Positions 10,726 through 20,342 are shown, counted from the stretch's first letter. The stretch is DNA of 60,954 nt from Ruminococcus sp. (GCA_017542475.1 JAFXXD010000036.1:1-60954), one strand, 5' to 3'. Numbers and translations are program-made. The notes: generated by a model not told the origin, from the sequence alone.

Positions 10726-12057
10726 GTGAAAGCTATACGCTTGCTATCCGTCGCCGCGGCAGTCTCCGCGGCTTCGGTTCTGCTTACGGGCTGTACCTTC
10801 GGTACGAGTATCGACAACCTGCTCGCTCCGCCAAAGCAGAGCATAGAGCAGGAGCAGATATACAGCGCCCTCACCGACGCCACGGGCTCGGGCATAAGGC
10901 TGAAATATCCGCGCTCGGGCAAGTACCTCTCCGCCTTCATCATCGAGGACATCGACAGCGACGGCACCGACGAGGCTGTCGTGTTCTACGAGAGGAACGG
11001 TCTCGGCGTTGACGAGCGCACGCTCCGTATCAACGTCCTCGACCAGGACGGCGGCAAGTGGCGGTCGGTCTGCGATACCGCCGCGGCAGGCTCGGAGATA
11101 GAAAAGGTAATGATATCGCAGCTCGGCACCAACGAGCGCGTGAACCTCATCATCGGAAGCAGCCTCATCAACCGCTCCGAGAAGAACGTTACCGTTTACA
11201 ACTACGACAGCGGAACGGAGAGTATCACTCCCACGTTCTCGGAGTCGTATTCCTTCATAGACATCACCGACCTCGACAGTGACGGTACGAACGATTTCCT
11301 CGTGCTGTCGGGCTCGGTCAATAACGCAAAGGCGACCGCCGAGGTATACAAGCTCGACACCGAGGGCAAGTACCACCAGTACCTCTGTGAGCTCAATGGC
11401 TCGTTCACCGAGTTCGACAGCCTCAGCTACGGCAGGCTCCCCGACGGCAGAACGGGTCTGTACATCGACGCGGCGTCGGGTACGGGCTTTATACAGACCG
11501 ACGTCATAGCTATGGACGATTCGGGACTGAAAAAGGTCTTCGGTGCCTCGGAGGTGTCGTATTCGACCGTGCGCCCGTCGGGGTGCAGCTCCTACGACAT
11601 CGACAGCGACGGCGTGCTCGAGATACCCGTGCAGGTCATATCCCCCGGCTATGACGACGCGCCCGAGGCTGAGCAGATAAAGCTCACCAACTGGATGTGC
11701 ATAAATTCGGGCGGAAGCCTCGACCGCAAGTATTCGTCCTACTATAGCATAGGCGAGGGCTATGTGTTCGTGTTCCCCGATAAGTGGCGCGATAAGGTCT
11801 CCGTCAGGCGAGACGCCATCAACGATGAGATAGTCTTCTGCGCATATGAGGATAAAACCGTGGGGCGCGAGCTCCTGCGCATATACTGCGCCGAGGACCC
11901 CGTCTCGCGCGATGACAGGCTCTCTGCGGGATATATGCTCCTGCATACCAAGGGCGATTCCGCCTACCTTGCGCTGATACCGCAGTCGGGCGTCAGCAGG
12001 GACGGCTTGTCCGTCACCTCGGGAGATGTGGCTATCGGATTCAGCTATATCGAATGA
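10726..12057 (+). CDS. Lipoprotein with DxDxDG (FG-GAP/VCBS-like) repeats
   Basis: A 443-residue secreted lipoprotein with signal peptide and lipobox LLTGC (Cys 23). Three DIDSDGT/DLDSDGT/DIDSDGV motifs near residues 67, 182 and 291 resemble the calcium-binding loops of beta-propeller blades of the FG-GAP/VCBS type, so a propeller-like fold is likely. The GTG start lies 4 bases after the gltA stop, which suggests translational coupling to citrate synthase. A two-component system follows 63 bases later. An extracellular sensing or binding role beside the kinase is possible but unproven. I recognise no named family. Confidence 0.75.
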   Translation: MKAIRLLSVAAAVSAASVLLTGCTFGTSIDNLLAPPKQSIEQEQIYSALTDATGSGIRLKYPRSGKYLSAFIIEDIDSDGTDEAVVFYERNGLGVDERTLRINVLDQDGGKWRSVCDTAAAGSEIEKVMISQLGTNERVNLIIGSSLINRSEKNVTVYNYDSGTESITPTFSESYSFIDITDLDSDGTNDFLVLSGSVNNAKATAEVYKLDTEGKYHQYLCELNGSFTEFDSLSYGRLPDGRTGLYIDAASGTGFIQTDVIAMDDSGLKKVFGASEVSYSTVRPSGCSSYDIDSDGVLEIPVQVISPGYDDAPEAEQIKLTNWMCINSGGSLDRKYSSYYSIGEGYVFVFPDKWRDKVSVRRDAINDEIVFCAYEDKTVGRELLRIYCAEDPVSRDDRLSAGYMLLHTKGDSAYLALIPQSGVSRDGLSVTSGDVAIGFSYIE

Positions 12058-12092
12058 TCCGCGGAACGCCGAGGACGGCGTTCCCTACATAG
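12056..12092. repeat. CCCTACA-type stem-loop between lipoprotein and response regulator
   Basis: GGAACGCCG-AGGA-CGGCGTTCC stem with a CCCTACA end. It fills most of the 63-base gap and overlaps the lipoprotein stop. It lacks a T-tract and so is not a typical terminator. Confidence 0.75.
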
Positions 12093-12120
12093 AAACGCAT
12101 AATGGCAAGGAGTGAAATGA

Positions 12121-12822
12121 ATGAAAAGAATACTCATCTGTGAGGACGAGGATACGATACGCGAATTCGTCGTCATCAACCTCAAGCGCGCGGGCTACGA
12201 CGTTGTTGACGTCAACTGCGGCGAGGCGGCACTCAAGACCTTCGAGGCCGAGCACGGCAACTTCGATATCGTCCTCCTCGACATAATGATGCCCGGTATC
12301 GACGGCTTTACCGTCTGCAAGAAGATACGCGAGAAGAGCTCGACCATCGGTATCATTATGCTCACTGCAAGGACTCAGGAAATGGACAAGGTCAGCGGTC
12401 TTATGATAGGCGCCGACGACTACATCACCAAGCCCTTCTCGCCCTCGGAGCTCACCGCCCGCGTGGACGCTATCTACCGCCGCGTATGTATGAGCTTCAT
12501 CAAAAACGAGAAGCAGTCCGTCATCGAGTCGGGTCCCTTCGTGCTCAATCTCAAGAGCCGCACCGTCACCAAGGACGGCGCTCCCATTGAGCTCACACAG
12601 GTGGAGTATCAGATACTCGAATACTTTATGAACAACAAGAACACCGCGCTCGACCGTGCAAGCATACTCAACCACATCTGGGGCGAGAGCTACTACGGCG
12701 ACGATAAGATAGTTGACGTAAATATCAGACGTATCCGTATGAAGATAGAGGAAGAGCCCTCGAATCCCAAGTACATCATCACGATATGGGGCTACGGATA
12801 CAAGTGGAATGATTCACAGTAA
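12121..12822 (+). CDS. OmpR-family response regulator
   Basis: A DNA-binding response regulator of 233 residues. The receiver domain (1-120) has the acidic pocket (CEDED, residues 7-11), the phosphoacceptor Asp54 in VLLDIMMPGIDG and the conserved lysine in ITKPF. A winged-helix domain follows (about 135-230: QVEYQILEYFMNN ... VDVNIRRIRMKIE ... IWGYGYKW). The ATG has an AAGGAG site. The stop overlaps the kinase start by one base (TAATG), so regulator and kinase are coupled. The target genes are unknown. Two promoters in the window (24.17 kb and 34.78 kb) carry 10-11 bp tandem repeats of the sort OmpR-family regulators bind. Confidence 0.92.
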   Translation: MKRILICEDEDTIREFVVINLKRAGYDVVDVNCGEAALKTFEAEHGNFDIVLLDIMMPGIDGFTVCKKIREKSSTIGIIMLTARTQEMDKVSGLMIGADDYITKPFSPSELTARVDAIYRRVCMSFIKNEKQSVIESGPFVLNLKSRTVTKDGAPIELTQVEYQILEYFMNNKNTALDRASILNHIWGESYYGDDKIVDVNIRRIRMKIEEEPSNPKYIITIWGYGYKWNDSQ

Positions 12823-14234
12823 TGGCTAAAAAAAGTATCACCAAGCGCTGGCTCTTCAATAACCTCGGCGTTATCGTGCTCGCCCTGCTGGTCATCGAAA
12901 TGGTCGTTATCTACGCGATACAGAGCTATTTCTATAACTCGGCAAAGCAGTACCTCGTATCCAAGCTCAACGCCGTTACAAGCGTGCTGAGCATACACTC
13001 GCAGGACAGCTCCGCCAACTTCTCCGCGGAGATGAGAAATATGCTCGAGACCTTCAACGAGAAGGACAAGATAGAGCTCATGGCTGTAAACGCAAAGGGC
13101 AGAGTAGTGCTCACGTCCTCGGGCTTCTCGCCCGACGCCGACACCGTTATGCCCGACTACGAGGAGGCTATGGAAAAAGGCGAGGGAAGCTATACGGGCA
13201 GACTTGCGGGCGGCGAGAAGATACTCGCGGTGTCCGCGCCGGTATCGTCCTTCAACAGCGAATACAGCGCCGTGCGTATGGTCACGTCGCTGACCGAGAT
13301 AGACAATACCATAAGAGGGTATATACTGCTCGTCACGGTCATATGCACCGTCATCATACTCATCATCGTCGTTACGGGTCTGTACTTCGCGGGCTCTATC
13401 GTCAGACCGATAAGGCAGATAAGCGGTATCACCAGCAAGTTCGCAAAGGGCGACTTCTCGGTGCGTATCGCCAATAACAGCGACGACGAGATAGGCGAGC
13501 TGTGTACCTCCATCAACCATATGGCTGACGAGCTGTCGTCCGCCGAGGCGATGAAGAATGAGTTCATATCCTCGGTGTCGCACGAGCTGCGAACGCCGCT
13601 CACCGCTATCAAGGGCTGGGCGGAAACGCTCATGGTGGACGGCGGTGAGAACCCCGATACTATGAAAAAGGGCGTCGGCGTCATCGTCACCGAGACCGAG
13701 CGCCTGTCGCAGATGGTCGAGGAGCTCCTCGACTTCTCGCGTATGCAGAACGGTCACTTCACGCTGATAAACGCGAATATGGATATCCTCGCCGAGCTCG
13801 GGGACGCGGTGCTAATATACAGCGACAAGGCTCGCCGCGAGCAGATAGAGATAATCTACGACGAGCCCGAGATGCTGCCCTTCGTGTACGGTGACAAGAA
13901 CCGCATACGTCAGGTCTTCATCAATATCATCGACAACGCCGTGAAGTATTCCTCTCCCGGGGATACCGTCACGATAAAGGCTTGCGAGAAGGACGGGAAG
14001 GTCATCGTTTCCGTCGCCGATACGGGCTGCGGTATCAAGGAGTCCGACCTCGCAAGGGTAAAGACAAAATTCTACAAGGCTAACCATACGCGCCGCGGCT
14101 CGGGTATCGGGCTTGCGGTCGCGGACGAGATAATCGCCATGCACGGCGGTACTATGGATATCGCCAGCGAGGGCGAGGGCAAGGGTACTACGGTGACTAT
14201 AGCCCTCCCCGCCGTAAAGGCGAACAATAACTGA
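12822..14234 (+). CDS. Sensor histidine kinase
   Basis: A 470-residue membrane kinase. TM1 is at about 14-34, an extracytoplasmic sensor region follows at about 35-165, TM2 is at 166-190 and a HAMP linker at 191-243. The HisKA domain carries phosphoacceptor His254 in SSVSHELRTPLT. The catalytic domain has the N box (NIIDNAVKYS), G1 (DTGCGI) and G2 (GSGIGLAV). It resembles WalK/PhoR-type kinases in layout but lacks a PAS domain. It is the cognate partner of the overlapping response regulator. The signal is unknown; the secreted lipoprotein just upstream is a candidate accessory. Confidence 0.92.
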   Translation: MAKKSITKRWLFNNLGVIVLALLVIEMVVIYAIQSYFYNSAKQYLVSKLNAVTSVLSIHSQDSSANFSAEMRNMLETFNEKDKIELMAVNAKGRVVLTSSGFSPDADTVMPDYEEAMEKGEGSYTGRLAGGEKILAVSAPVSSFNSEYSAVRMVTSLTEIDNTIRGYILLVTVICTVIILIIVVTGLYFAGSIVRPIRQISGITSKFAKGDFSVRIANNSDDEIGELCTSINHMADELSSAEAMKNEFISSVSHELRTPLTAIKGWAETLMVDGGENPDTMKKGVGVIVTETERLSQMVEELLDFSRMQNGHFTLINANMDILAELGDAVLIYSDKARREQIEIIYDEPEMLPFVYGDKNRIRQVFINIIDNAVKYSSPGDTVTIKACEKDGKVIVSVADTGCGIKESDLARVKTKFYKANHTRRGSGIGLAVADEIIAMHGGTMDIASEGEGKGTTVTIALPAVKANNN

Positions 14235-14269
14235 CAGGAGCGTCGGGGAATGTTTCCCCGCGGTACATT

Positions 14270-15253
14270 ATGAGTAAAAGCACTTCACAGGAAAAATTCA
14301 AATCGAAGATAGGCGGTCAGGCACTCGTCGAGGGCATAATGATGCTAGGTCCGCATAAGGGCGCTATGGCGTGCCGCCTTCCCGACGGCACTATCGACCT
14401 CGAAACATGGGACGAGAACAACGGCAAGGCTGCTCCGTGGTACAAGAAGGTGCCGCTCGTGAGAGGCTGCTTCAACTTCGTGAGCTCACTCATCAGGGGC
14501 TACAAGTACACGATGAAGTCCGCCGAGAAGCAGATGACAGAGGACGAGGAGGACGAAAAAAAGCCCGAGGGTGCTCCTTCTGCGGAGGCTGATACGGCTC
14601 CCGCAAAGAAGAAGGAGGAGAAGTCGGGCGGCGTCACCGACGTGATAATGACGCTCGGCGGCATATTCGGCGTTGTCCTCGCGGTGGTGCTCTTCGTGGC
14701 TCTGCCGAAATTCCTCGTGGGTCTTATCCCCGATATCGGGCAGCACCATATATTGCAGTCGGTGCTGGAGGGTATCGTCAAGATAGCGATATTCGTCAGC
14801 TATATGTTCATCATCGGGCTGATGAAGGACATCAAGCGCCAATATATGTACCACGGCGCAGAGCACAAGACCATCGCCTGCCACGAGGCGGAGCTCCCGC
14901 TGACGGTCGAGAATATCCGAAAACAGACGCGCTTGCACAAGAGATGCGGTACGAGCTTCATCTTCATCGTGCTGCTCGTCGGCATATTCGTGATGTGCTT
15001 CGTACCCAAGGGTCTGCTGTGGTGGCAGAGAACGCTCATAAGCTTCGGAGCGCTGCCCTTCGTTGTCGGCATTTCGTATGAGTTCATACGCCTTGCGGGC
15101 AACCACGACAACATCTTCACGAGGATACTTTCAGCTCCGGGGTTGGCTATGCAGCGCATTACCACCCGCGAGCCCGACGACAGTATGATAGAGATAGCAA
15201 TTGCCGCTCTCACGCCGTGTATCCCCGAGGACAAGACGGAGGACAAATGGTAA
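14270..15253 (+). CDS. DUF1385 membrane protein (YqhQ-like)
   Basis: A 327-residue protein of the DUF1385 family. It starts with the characteristic IGGQALVEGIMMLGP segment, has a charged, low-complexity insertion near residues 85-125 (EDEEDEKKPEGAPSAEA...) and several transmembrane segments from about 128 on. The conserved YHGAEHKTIACHEA motif lies near residue 195. The biochemical function is not known. In many Firmicutes this gene sits next to prmC, as here, where the two overlap by 7 bases. The usual prfA neighbour is missing. A CGGGGAA-TGT-TTCCCCG hairpin at 14244-14260 lies just before its start. Confidence 0.9.
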   Translation: MSKSTSQEKFKSKIGGQALVEGIMMLGPHKGAMACRLPDGTIDLETWDENNGKAAPWYKKVPLVRGCFNFVSSLIRGYKYTMKSAEKQMTEDEEDEKKPEGAPSAEADTAPAKKKEEKSGGVTDVIMTLGGIFGVVLAVVLFVALPKFLVGLIPDIGQHHILQSVLEGIVKIAIFVSYMFIIGLMKDIKRQYMYHGAEHKTIACHEAELPLTVENIRKQTRLHKRCGTSFIFIVLLVGIFVMCFVPKGLLWWQRTLISFGALPFVVGISYEFIRLAGNHDNIFTRILSAPGLAMQRITTREPDDSMIEIAIAALTPCIPEDKTEDKW

Positions 15254-16110
15254 GCAGGAGCGAATTGTTCAGAGAGTGCCAAGCGGCGCTCGAAAATGCA
15301 GGGCTCTCCGATGCGCGGTTCGATACGCTGTGCATATTCCAGGACTGCCTCGGCGACAGGAATCCCCTGTTCTCGCCGCTCGAAGCCGTCCCCGCAGACG
15401 CAGAGGCAATGATAAACGCGATGACGGAGCGCCGTATCAGCGGTGAGCCTCTGCAGTACATACTCGGGCAGTGGGAGTTCTACGGCTACCCGTTCAAGGT
15501 GGGCGCGGGAGTGCTTATACCCCGCCCCGATACGGAAACTCTCGTAGATAATGTTATACAGCTCTGCCGCGGGAACGGTCTGACCTCACCGAAGATAGCA
15601 GACCTCTGCGCGGGCAGCGGCTGTATAGCGGTCACGCTGAAAAAGGAGCTGCCGCTCGCGGAGGTGAGCGCTGTCGAGCTCTCGCAGGAGGCTCTGCCCT
15701 ATCTGCGGCAGAATGCGGCTCTCAATGAGGCGGCTGTTGAAATAATCGAGGGCGATGTGCTCGCGGAGACAACTGCCGCGAGATTGCGCGGACTCGATAT
15801 CGCAGTGAGCAATCCGCCGTACCTCACCGCGGAGGAGATGAACGACCTGCAGGCGGAGGTCGGACGCGAGCCGTCTATGGCTCTCGCGGGCGGAGACGAC
15901 GGGCTCGATTTCTACAGGGCGCTAACTCCCCTGTGGAAAAAGTCCCTGAGAAGCGGCGGCTTTATCTGCTTCGAGTTCGGTATGGGTCAGCACGACGAGG
16001 TTGGAAAAATTCTTGCCGAAAACGGCTTTGAAAATATAAAATTCACCCGCGACCTCGGAGGTATAGTCCGCACGGTCACGGCGCAGAAATCGGAGGAAAA
16101 CAATGGCTAA
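15247..16110 (+). CDS. prmC: Release-factor glutamine N5-methyltransferase
   Basis: PrmC methylates the glutamine of the GGQ motif of peptide release factors using S-adenosylmethionine. From the ATG at 15247 (GGAGG site 5 bases upstream, overlapping the DUF1385 stop) the protein has 287 residues. The N-terminal helical domain ends near residue 80. The Rossmann domain has [13 protein letters not shown] for SAM binding and the diagnostic NPPY motif (AVSNPPYLT), and the segment LIPRPDTE is typical. The gene overlaps recA by 8 bases. An in-frame start at 15217 would add ten residues but has a poorer context. Confidence 0.93.
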   Translation: MVSRSELFRECQAALENAGLSDARFDTLCIFQDCLGDRNPLFSPLEAVPADAEAMINAMTERRISGEPLQYILGQWEFYGYPFKVGAGVLIPRPDTETLVDNVIQLCRGNGLTSPKIADLCAGSGCIAVTLKKELPLAEVSAVELSQEALPYLRQNAALNEAAVEIIEGDVLAETTAARLRGLDIAVSNPPYLTAEEMNDLQAEVGREPSMALAGGDDGLDFYRALTPLWKKSLRSGGFICFEFGMGQHDEVGKILAENGFENIKFTRDLGGIVRTVTAQKSEENNG

Positions 16111-17281
16111 AAAGGAAATCGCTAAGAAACCCGCAGTCGTCAAGGCTGCATCAACAGAGGACAAGAAGACAGCTCTCGACGGCGCTATCAAGCAGATAGA
16201 GAAGAAGTACGGCGCGGGCGCTGTTATGCGCCTCGGTCAGACCAAGACCCTCAACGTTGCCGCTATCCCCACGGGCTCGATGATGCTCGATATGGCGCTC
16301 GGTATCGGCGGAGTCCCGCGTGGACGTATCGTAGAGATTTACGGTCCCGAGAGCTCGGGTAAGACCACCGTTGCGCTCTCCGTTATCGCGCAGGCTCAGA
16401 AGGCGGGCGGTGAGGCGGCTTTCATCGACGTTGAGCACGCCCTCGACCCTGTGTACGCGCAGGCTCTCGGCGTAAACATCGACAATCTCCTCGTGTCGCA
16501 GCCCGACAGCGGCGAGCAGGCTCTCGAGATCGCGGAGGCTCTTATCCGCTCGGGAGCTATCGACGTCATCGTCCTCGACTCCATTGCGGCTATGACTACA
16601 CGCGCTGAGATAGACGGCGATATGGGCGACCTCCACGTGGGTCAGCTCGCGAGACTTATGTCGCAGGCGATGAGAAAGCTCACTGCGGCGATATCCAAGT
16701 CCAACTGCGTCGCTATCTTCATCAATCAGATACGCGAGAAGATAGGCGTTATGTACGGAAACCCCGAGACTACCCCAGGCGGTCGTGCTCTCAAGTTCTA
16801 CTCCTCGGTGCGTATCGAGGTGAGAAAGGGCGAGGTCATCAAGGAGGGCAGCCAGATAATCGGCGCAAGAACGCGCTGCAAGGTCGTCAAGAACAAGGTC
16901 GCTCCCCCCTTCAAGGAGGCTGAGTTCGATATGATGTACGGCACGGGTATCTCCCGCACGGGCGAGGTGCTCGACCTCGCGACAGAGCTCGACATCATCA
17001 AGAAGGGCGGCTCGTGGTTCAGCTACAACGACAACAAGCTCGGTCAGGGACGCGACAACGTCAAGGAGCTCCTCAAGAACGACCCCGAGCTTATGAAGGA
17101 GATAGAGGACAAGATACTCGCCCGCAAGGACGAGCTCGCGGCTGCGGCGAACTCCAAGCCCGAAAAGAAGGCGGCTGCGAAGCCTGCGGACGGCGAGGGC
17201 GCAGCTCCCGCCGAGGACAACAGCGATATCCTCGCCAACATCGACGAGGACTTCGAGGAGTTCACTCCCGCTGAGGAATAA
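16103..17281 (+). CDS. recA: Recombinase RecA
   Basis: RecA forms ATP-dependent filaments on single-stranded DNA for homologous recombination and SOS induction. The 392-residue protein has the Walker A motif GPESSGKTT (residues 81-89), the [10 protein letters not shown] Walker B strand and the [21 protein letters not shown] loop-2 region. At about 40 residues longer than typical RecA, it carries an N-terminal Lys/Ala-rich extension and an acidic, Ala-rich C-terminal tail ending in [12 protein letters not shown]. It has no promoter of its own that I can see and overlaps prmC by 8 bases and recX by 1, so it depends on the long upstream operon. No LexA-type operator was recognised. Confidence 0.97.
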   Translation: MAKKEIAKKPAVVKAASTEDKKTALDGAIKQIEKKYGAGAVMRLGQTKTLNVAAIPTGSMMLDMALGIGGVPRGRIVEIYGPESSGKTTVALSVIAQAQKAGGEAAFIDVEHALDPVYAQALGVNIDNLLVSQPDSGEQALEIAEALIRSGAIDVIVLDSIAAMTTRAEIDGDMGDLHVGQLARLMSQAMRKLTAAISKSNCVAIFINQIREKIGVMYGNPETTPGGRALKFYSSVRIEVRKGEVIKEGSQIIGARTRCKVVKNKVAPPFKEAEFDMMYGTGISRTGEVLDLATELDIIKKGGSWFSYNDNKLGQGRDNVKELLKNDPELMKEIEDKILARKDELAAAANSKPEKKAAAKPADGEGAAPAEDNSDILANIDEDFEEFTPAEE

Positions 17282-17919
17282 TGGAAATTACCTCGATAAG
17301 CAAATACAAGGGCTCGACCTATGAGGTGGAGCTCGACGGCGAGCGGAAGCTGTACCTGCACATCGACATCATCGCCGACAACGGGCTGAAAAAGGGTTCG
17401 CAGCTCGACAAGGCGGAGCTGAGGAAGATAATCTATGATTCAAACTTCCGCAGGGCGTACCAGTACGCGCTGTACTGCCTCGACTACCGTGACTACTCGG
17501 CGAGGGATATGTACCAAAAGCTCGTCGGGACATACAAGAATGAAGGTCTCTGCCGCGCCGTGGTCGAAAAGCTCACGGGGGCGGGGATAATCGACGACGC
17601 GCGGTATGCGGAAAAGCTCGCGCGGAGGCTCGTGGAGGGTCGCAGATACGGCTTCCGACGGGCGAAAAGAGAGTTGCTCGCGAAGGGCATAGGCGAGGAA
17701 GTCGCCGCGGAAGCCTTGGAGCAGTACAGGGAATTATTCGGGGAGAACCTCGCAGAGCTGCTGCGGACGAAGCACTATCGGCTCCTCACCGACAGCAGCG
17801 ACAGGAAGAATATCGAGAAAGTGAAAAGCGCTCTCGTGCGCTACGGCTACGGCTTCGATGAGATAAATGCCGCCGTGCGCGAATACTTCGAGGACGCTGA
17901 CGAACAGGCGGAGGAATGA
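17281..17919 (+). CDS. recX: Regulatory protein RecX
   Basis: RecX binds and restrains RecA filaments. The 212-residue protein has the typical tandem three-helix repeats, with LDYRDYSARDMYQKL and the RRLVEGRRYGFRRAKRELLAKGI segment as the best family signature. The start overlaps the recA stop (TAATG), which gives coupled expression in the usual recA-recX order. A 3-base gap follows before rimO. Confidence 0.9.
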   Translation: MEITSISKYKGSTYEVELDGERKLYLHIDIIADNGLKKGSQLDKAELRKIIYDSNFRRAYQYALYCLDYRDYSARDMYQKLVGTYKNEGLCRAVVEKLTGAGIIDDARYAEKLARRLVEGRRYGFRRAKRELLAKGIGEEVAAEALEQYRELFGENLAELLRTKHYRLLTDSSDRKNIEKVKSALVRYGYGFDEINAAVREYFEDADEQAEE

Positions 17920-17922
17920 CAA

Positions 17923-19254
17923 ATGCCTATCAAAGTTGGAATGGTCTCTCTCGGGTGCTCGAAGAACCTCGTGGACTCGGAGAGAATGCTATACAAGCTC
18001 CGTAAAAAGGGCTATGAGCTCGTGACAGAGGCGGGACTCGCCGACGTTGCGGTGGTCAATACCTGCGGCTTCATACAGCCAGCTAAGGAGGAGGCTATCG
18101 AGACTATCCTTGAGCTCGCACAGCTCAAAAAGGAAGGCACGATAAAGAAGATAATCGTCACGGGCTGCCTCGTCGAGCGCTATAAGGACGAGATAGCCGA
18201 GCAGTTCCCCGAGGCGGACGCCGTCATCGGTATCGGCGACACCAAGGACATAGTGGAAGTCCTCGAAAGCGCGATGAAGGACGAGCGCGTGCTGCGCTTC
18301 TCGCCCAAGCTCGACGCAGAGCTCACGGGCGACAGGATAATATCAACTCTGCCCTTCTTCTCATATCTTAAAGTGGCGGAAGGCTGCTCGAACTGCTGTA
18401 CATACTGCGCTATCCCGCAGATACGCGGAAAGTTCCGCAGTGTGCCCATGGAGGACGTGCTCGCCGAGGCTAAGCGCCTCGCGGACAACGGCGTGACCGA
18501 GCTCGTGGTCATCGCGCAGGATACATCCCGCTACGGTGAGGACTTATACGGCAAGTCGAAGCTGCCCGAGCTCCTGCGTGAGCTCTGCAAAATTGACGGG
18601 CTGAAATGGATACGCACGCTCTACTGCTACCCCGAGCGCATCACAGACGAGCTCCTCGACACAATCGCGAGCGAGCCCAAGCTGGTGAAATACCTTGAGA
18701 TACCGATACAGCACTGCGACGGCGATATCCTCGCGAGAATGAACCGCTGGGGCGACGAGCGGCAGCTCGAAGCGCTGTTTGAGCATATCCGCGAGAAGGT
18801 GCCGAACGTGATACTGCGCACCACCCTCATCACTGGCTTCCCCGCCGAGACCGAGGAGCAGTTCAACGCACTCGCTGAGTTCGTGCAGCGCGTGCGCTTC
18901 GACAGGCTCGGCTGCTTTGCGTATTCGCGCGAGGAGGGCACGAAGTCCTACGACTTCCCCGACCAGATAGAGCCCGAGACTGCGGCTCACCGCGCCGATA
19001 TCATCATGGAGCAGCAGATGCTCATAAGCGCCGAGAATAACGAGAAAATGCTCGGAGCAGAGCTCGAAGCCGTCGTTGAGGGCTTCGACCGCTTCGGCGA
19101 GTGCTTCTTCGGACGCACCGCCAATGACGCTCCCGACATCGACGGAAAGGTGTTCTTCTCGTCCGAGAGGAAGCTGTCCGTCGGCGAATATGTGAAGATA
19201 CGCATTACCGACACCCTTGACTATGACCTTATCGGAGAGGTGATCTCAGAATGA
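17923..19254 (+). CDS. rimO: Ribosomal protein S12 methylthiotransferase RimO
   Basis: A radical-SAM methylthiotransferase that modifies an aspartate of ribosomal protein S12. The 443-residue protein has an N-terminal UPF0004 domain beginning GMVSLGCSKNLVDSE with cluster cysteines, the radical-SAM CxxxCxxC motif in EGCSNCCTYCAIPQIRG and a C-terminal TRAM domain (VEGFDRFGECFFGRT...). SLGCSKN and the Y-C-A-I-P order fit RimO rather than MiaB. It has a GGAGG site overlapping the recX end and overlaps pgsA by 4 bases. Confidence 0.94.
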   Translation: MPIKVGMVSLGCSKNLVDSERMLYKLRKKGYELVTEAGLADVAVVNTCGFIQPAKEEAIETILELAQLKKEGTIKKIIVTGCLVERYKDEIAEQFPEADAVIGIGDTKDIVEVLESAMKDERVLRFSPKLDAELTGDRIISTLPFFSYLKVAEGCSNCCTYCAIPQIRGKFRSVPMEDVLAEAKRLADNGVTELVVIAQDTSRYGEDLYGKSKLPELLRELCKIDGLKWIRTLYCYPERITDELLDTIASEPKLVKYLEIPIQHCDGDILARMNRWGDERQLEALFEHIREKVPNVILRTTLITGFPAETEEQFNALAEFVQRVRFDRLGCFAYSREEGTKSYDFPDQIEPETAAHRADIIMEQQMLISAENNEKMLGAELEAVVEGFDRFGECFFGRTANDAPDIDGKVFFSSERKLSVGEYVKIRITDTLDYDLIGEVISE

Positions 19255-19835
19255 ATCTGCCAAATAAGCTGACGCTTTTGAGGGTATTTCTGATACCTTT
19301 CTTCCTCGTGTGTATGTACGTGAAGTTCCCCTTCCACTACCTCGCCGCTCTCGCGATATTCAGCGCCGCGTCAATTACCGACGCTCTCGACGGCAAGATA
19401 GCAAGAAGCCGCAACCTCGTCACCAACTTCGGCAAGTTCCTCGACCCGCTCGCGGACAAGGTGCTCGTGCTCGCGGCACTGGCTGTGTTCGTGGAGATAC
19501 CCGACATCAGGGTCGGGGCGATACCGCTCATCATCATCAGCGCGAGAGAGTTTATGGTATCGGGTCTGCGCCTGCTTGCCGCAAACAGCGGCGTTGTCGT
19601 AGCCGCGGGCGTATGGGGCAAGCTCAAGACTGCTTTCACTATGGTCGCTATCATCACCGCGCTCGTGTGGCTGAGCGCGTGCTATGATTTCAGCTTCAAC
19701 TTCCCGCAGGCAATGTGCGATATCGTCGATATATGGCTCATTCCCGCGCTTATATGGATTTCCGCCGTGCTCACGATAATCTCGGGAGCTATCTACCTCA
19801 AAGGCTACTGGAACCTCATCGACACTGACAAGTAA
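19251..19835 (+). CDS. pgsA: CDP-diacylglycerol-glycerol-3-phosphate 3-phosphatidyltransferase
   Basis: PgsA makes phosphatidylglycerol phosphate, the committed step to phosphatidylglycerol, in the membrane. The 194-residue protein starts NLPNKLTLLRVFLIP, has about four to five membrane segments and contains the CDP-alcohol phosphotransferase motif (DGKIARSRN...GKFLDPLADK) with both aspartate pairs intact. The ATG overlaps the rimO stop (ATGA), and the rimO-pgsA order is common in Firmicutes. Substrate choice (glycerol-3-phosphate) is inferred from family and context. Confidence 0.92.
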   Translation: MNLPNKLTLLRVFLIPFFLVCMYVKFPFHYLAALAIFSAASITDALDGKIARSRNLVTNFGKFLDPLADKVLVLAALAVFVEIPDIRVGAIPLIIISAREFMVSGLRLLAANSGVVVAAGVWGKLKTAFTMVAIITALVWLSACYDFSFNFPQAMCDIVDIWLIPALIWISAVLTIISGAIYLKGYWNLIDTDK

Positions 19836-19846
19836 AGGAGCAGAAA

Positions 19847-20233
19847 ATGAAACACTGTGCAGGTCAGATAAAATACCTTGTCGCGATAAAGGAGCTCTCG
19901 GAGCTCGACGACTATGTGAAGTGCGTCAGCATCGCGCGGCACCTCGGCGTATCGCGCCCGAGCGTGAGCAAGATGCTGCGGTGTCTCGCGAATTCGGGGC
20001 TCGTGTACGAGGACTTCTGCAACAGCGTAGTGCTCACCCCCGAGGGCGAGGCGACAGTTGCGGCGATATTCGCCAATTTCGACGAGGTCTACACATTCTT
20101 CCACAAGTTTTTGAAGCTCCCGCACGAGCAGGCTCACGACCAAGCCCTGCTCTTCATCACCGACTTCCCGCAGGACACCTGCCAGCGGCTGAAGCATATC
20201 GTAAAGCGGACTATCAAGAAAAAGACGGAATAA
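19847..20233 (+). CDS. DtxR/MntR-like transcriptional regulator
   Basis: A 128-residue protein with an N-terminal winged helix-turn-helix: VKCVSIARHLGVSRPSVSKMLRCLANSGLV (helix-turn-helix), then the wing ending LTPEGEATVAAI. A helical C-terminal part follows (FHKFLKLPHEQAHDQALLFITDFPQDTCQRLKHI), which matches the placement of the metal-binding and dimerisation region of DtxR/MntR proteins. Its length is close to MntR and lacks the SH3-like domain of DtxR. Metal ligands cannot be assigned with confidence. It ends the recA-pgsA operon and is followed by a terminator. A MarR-family assignment is the main alternative. Confidence 0.75.
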   Translation: MKHCAGQIKYLVAIKELSELDDYVKCVSIARHLGVSRPSVSKMLRCLANSGLVYEDFCNSVVLTPEGEATVAAIFANFDEVYTFFHKFLKLPHEQAHDQALLFITDFPQDTCQRLKHIVKRTIKKKTE

Positions 20234-20237
20234 CGCG

Positions 20238-20270
20238 AAAAAGCCGTACTCGTTGAGTACGGCTTTTTTA
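20238..20270 (+). terminator. Terminator of the gltA-recA-pgsA gene run
   Basis: AAAAAGCCGTACTC / GAGTACGGCTTTTTT, a near-perfect stem with a short loop and T-tract just after the regulator stop. Confidence 0.92.
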
Positions 20271-20299
20271 TTGACAATGCACCACGCGGGTGGTATAAT
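20271..20299 (+). promoter_or_regulatory. Consensus promoter of the small toxin RNA
   Basis: Perfect TTGACA (20271-20276), 17-bp spacer, perfect TATAAT (20294-20299) and extended TGG. It starts directly after the preceding terminator. It is among the strongest-looking promoters in the window and serves an ORF of only 24 codons. Confidence 0.9.
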
Positions 20300-20342
20300 A
20301 AGGGTAAGGGTACTGCACAAGCGGCAGGGCGGTTTAATCTTG

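Noticed and set aside
12056-12092. Intrinsic terminator between the lipoprotein gene and the response regulator
   Set aside because: The stem belongs to the CCCTACA repeat family and has no T-tract, so it is not a good terminator.
16103-17281. Intein or insertion explaining the 392-residue RecA
   Set aside because: The extra length lies in N- and C-terminal tails; the core is continuous with all motifs in place.
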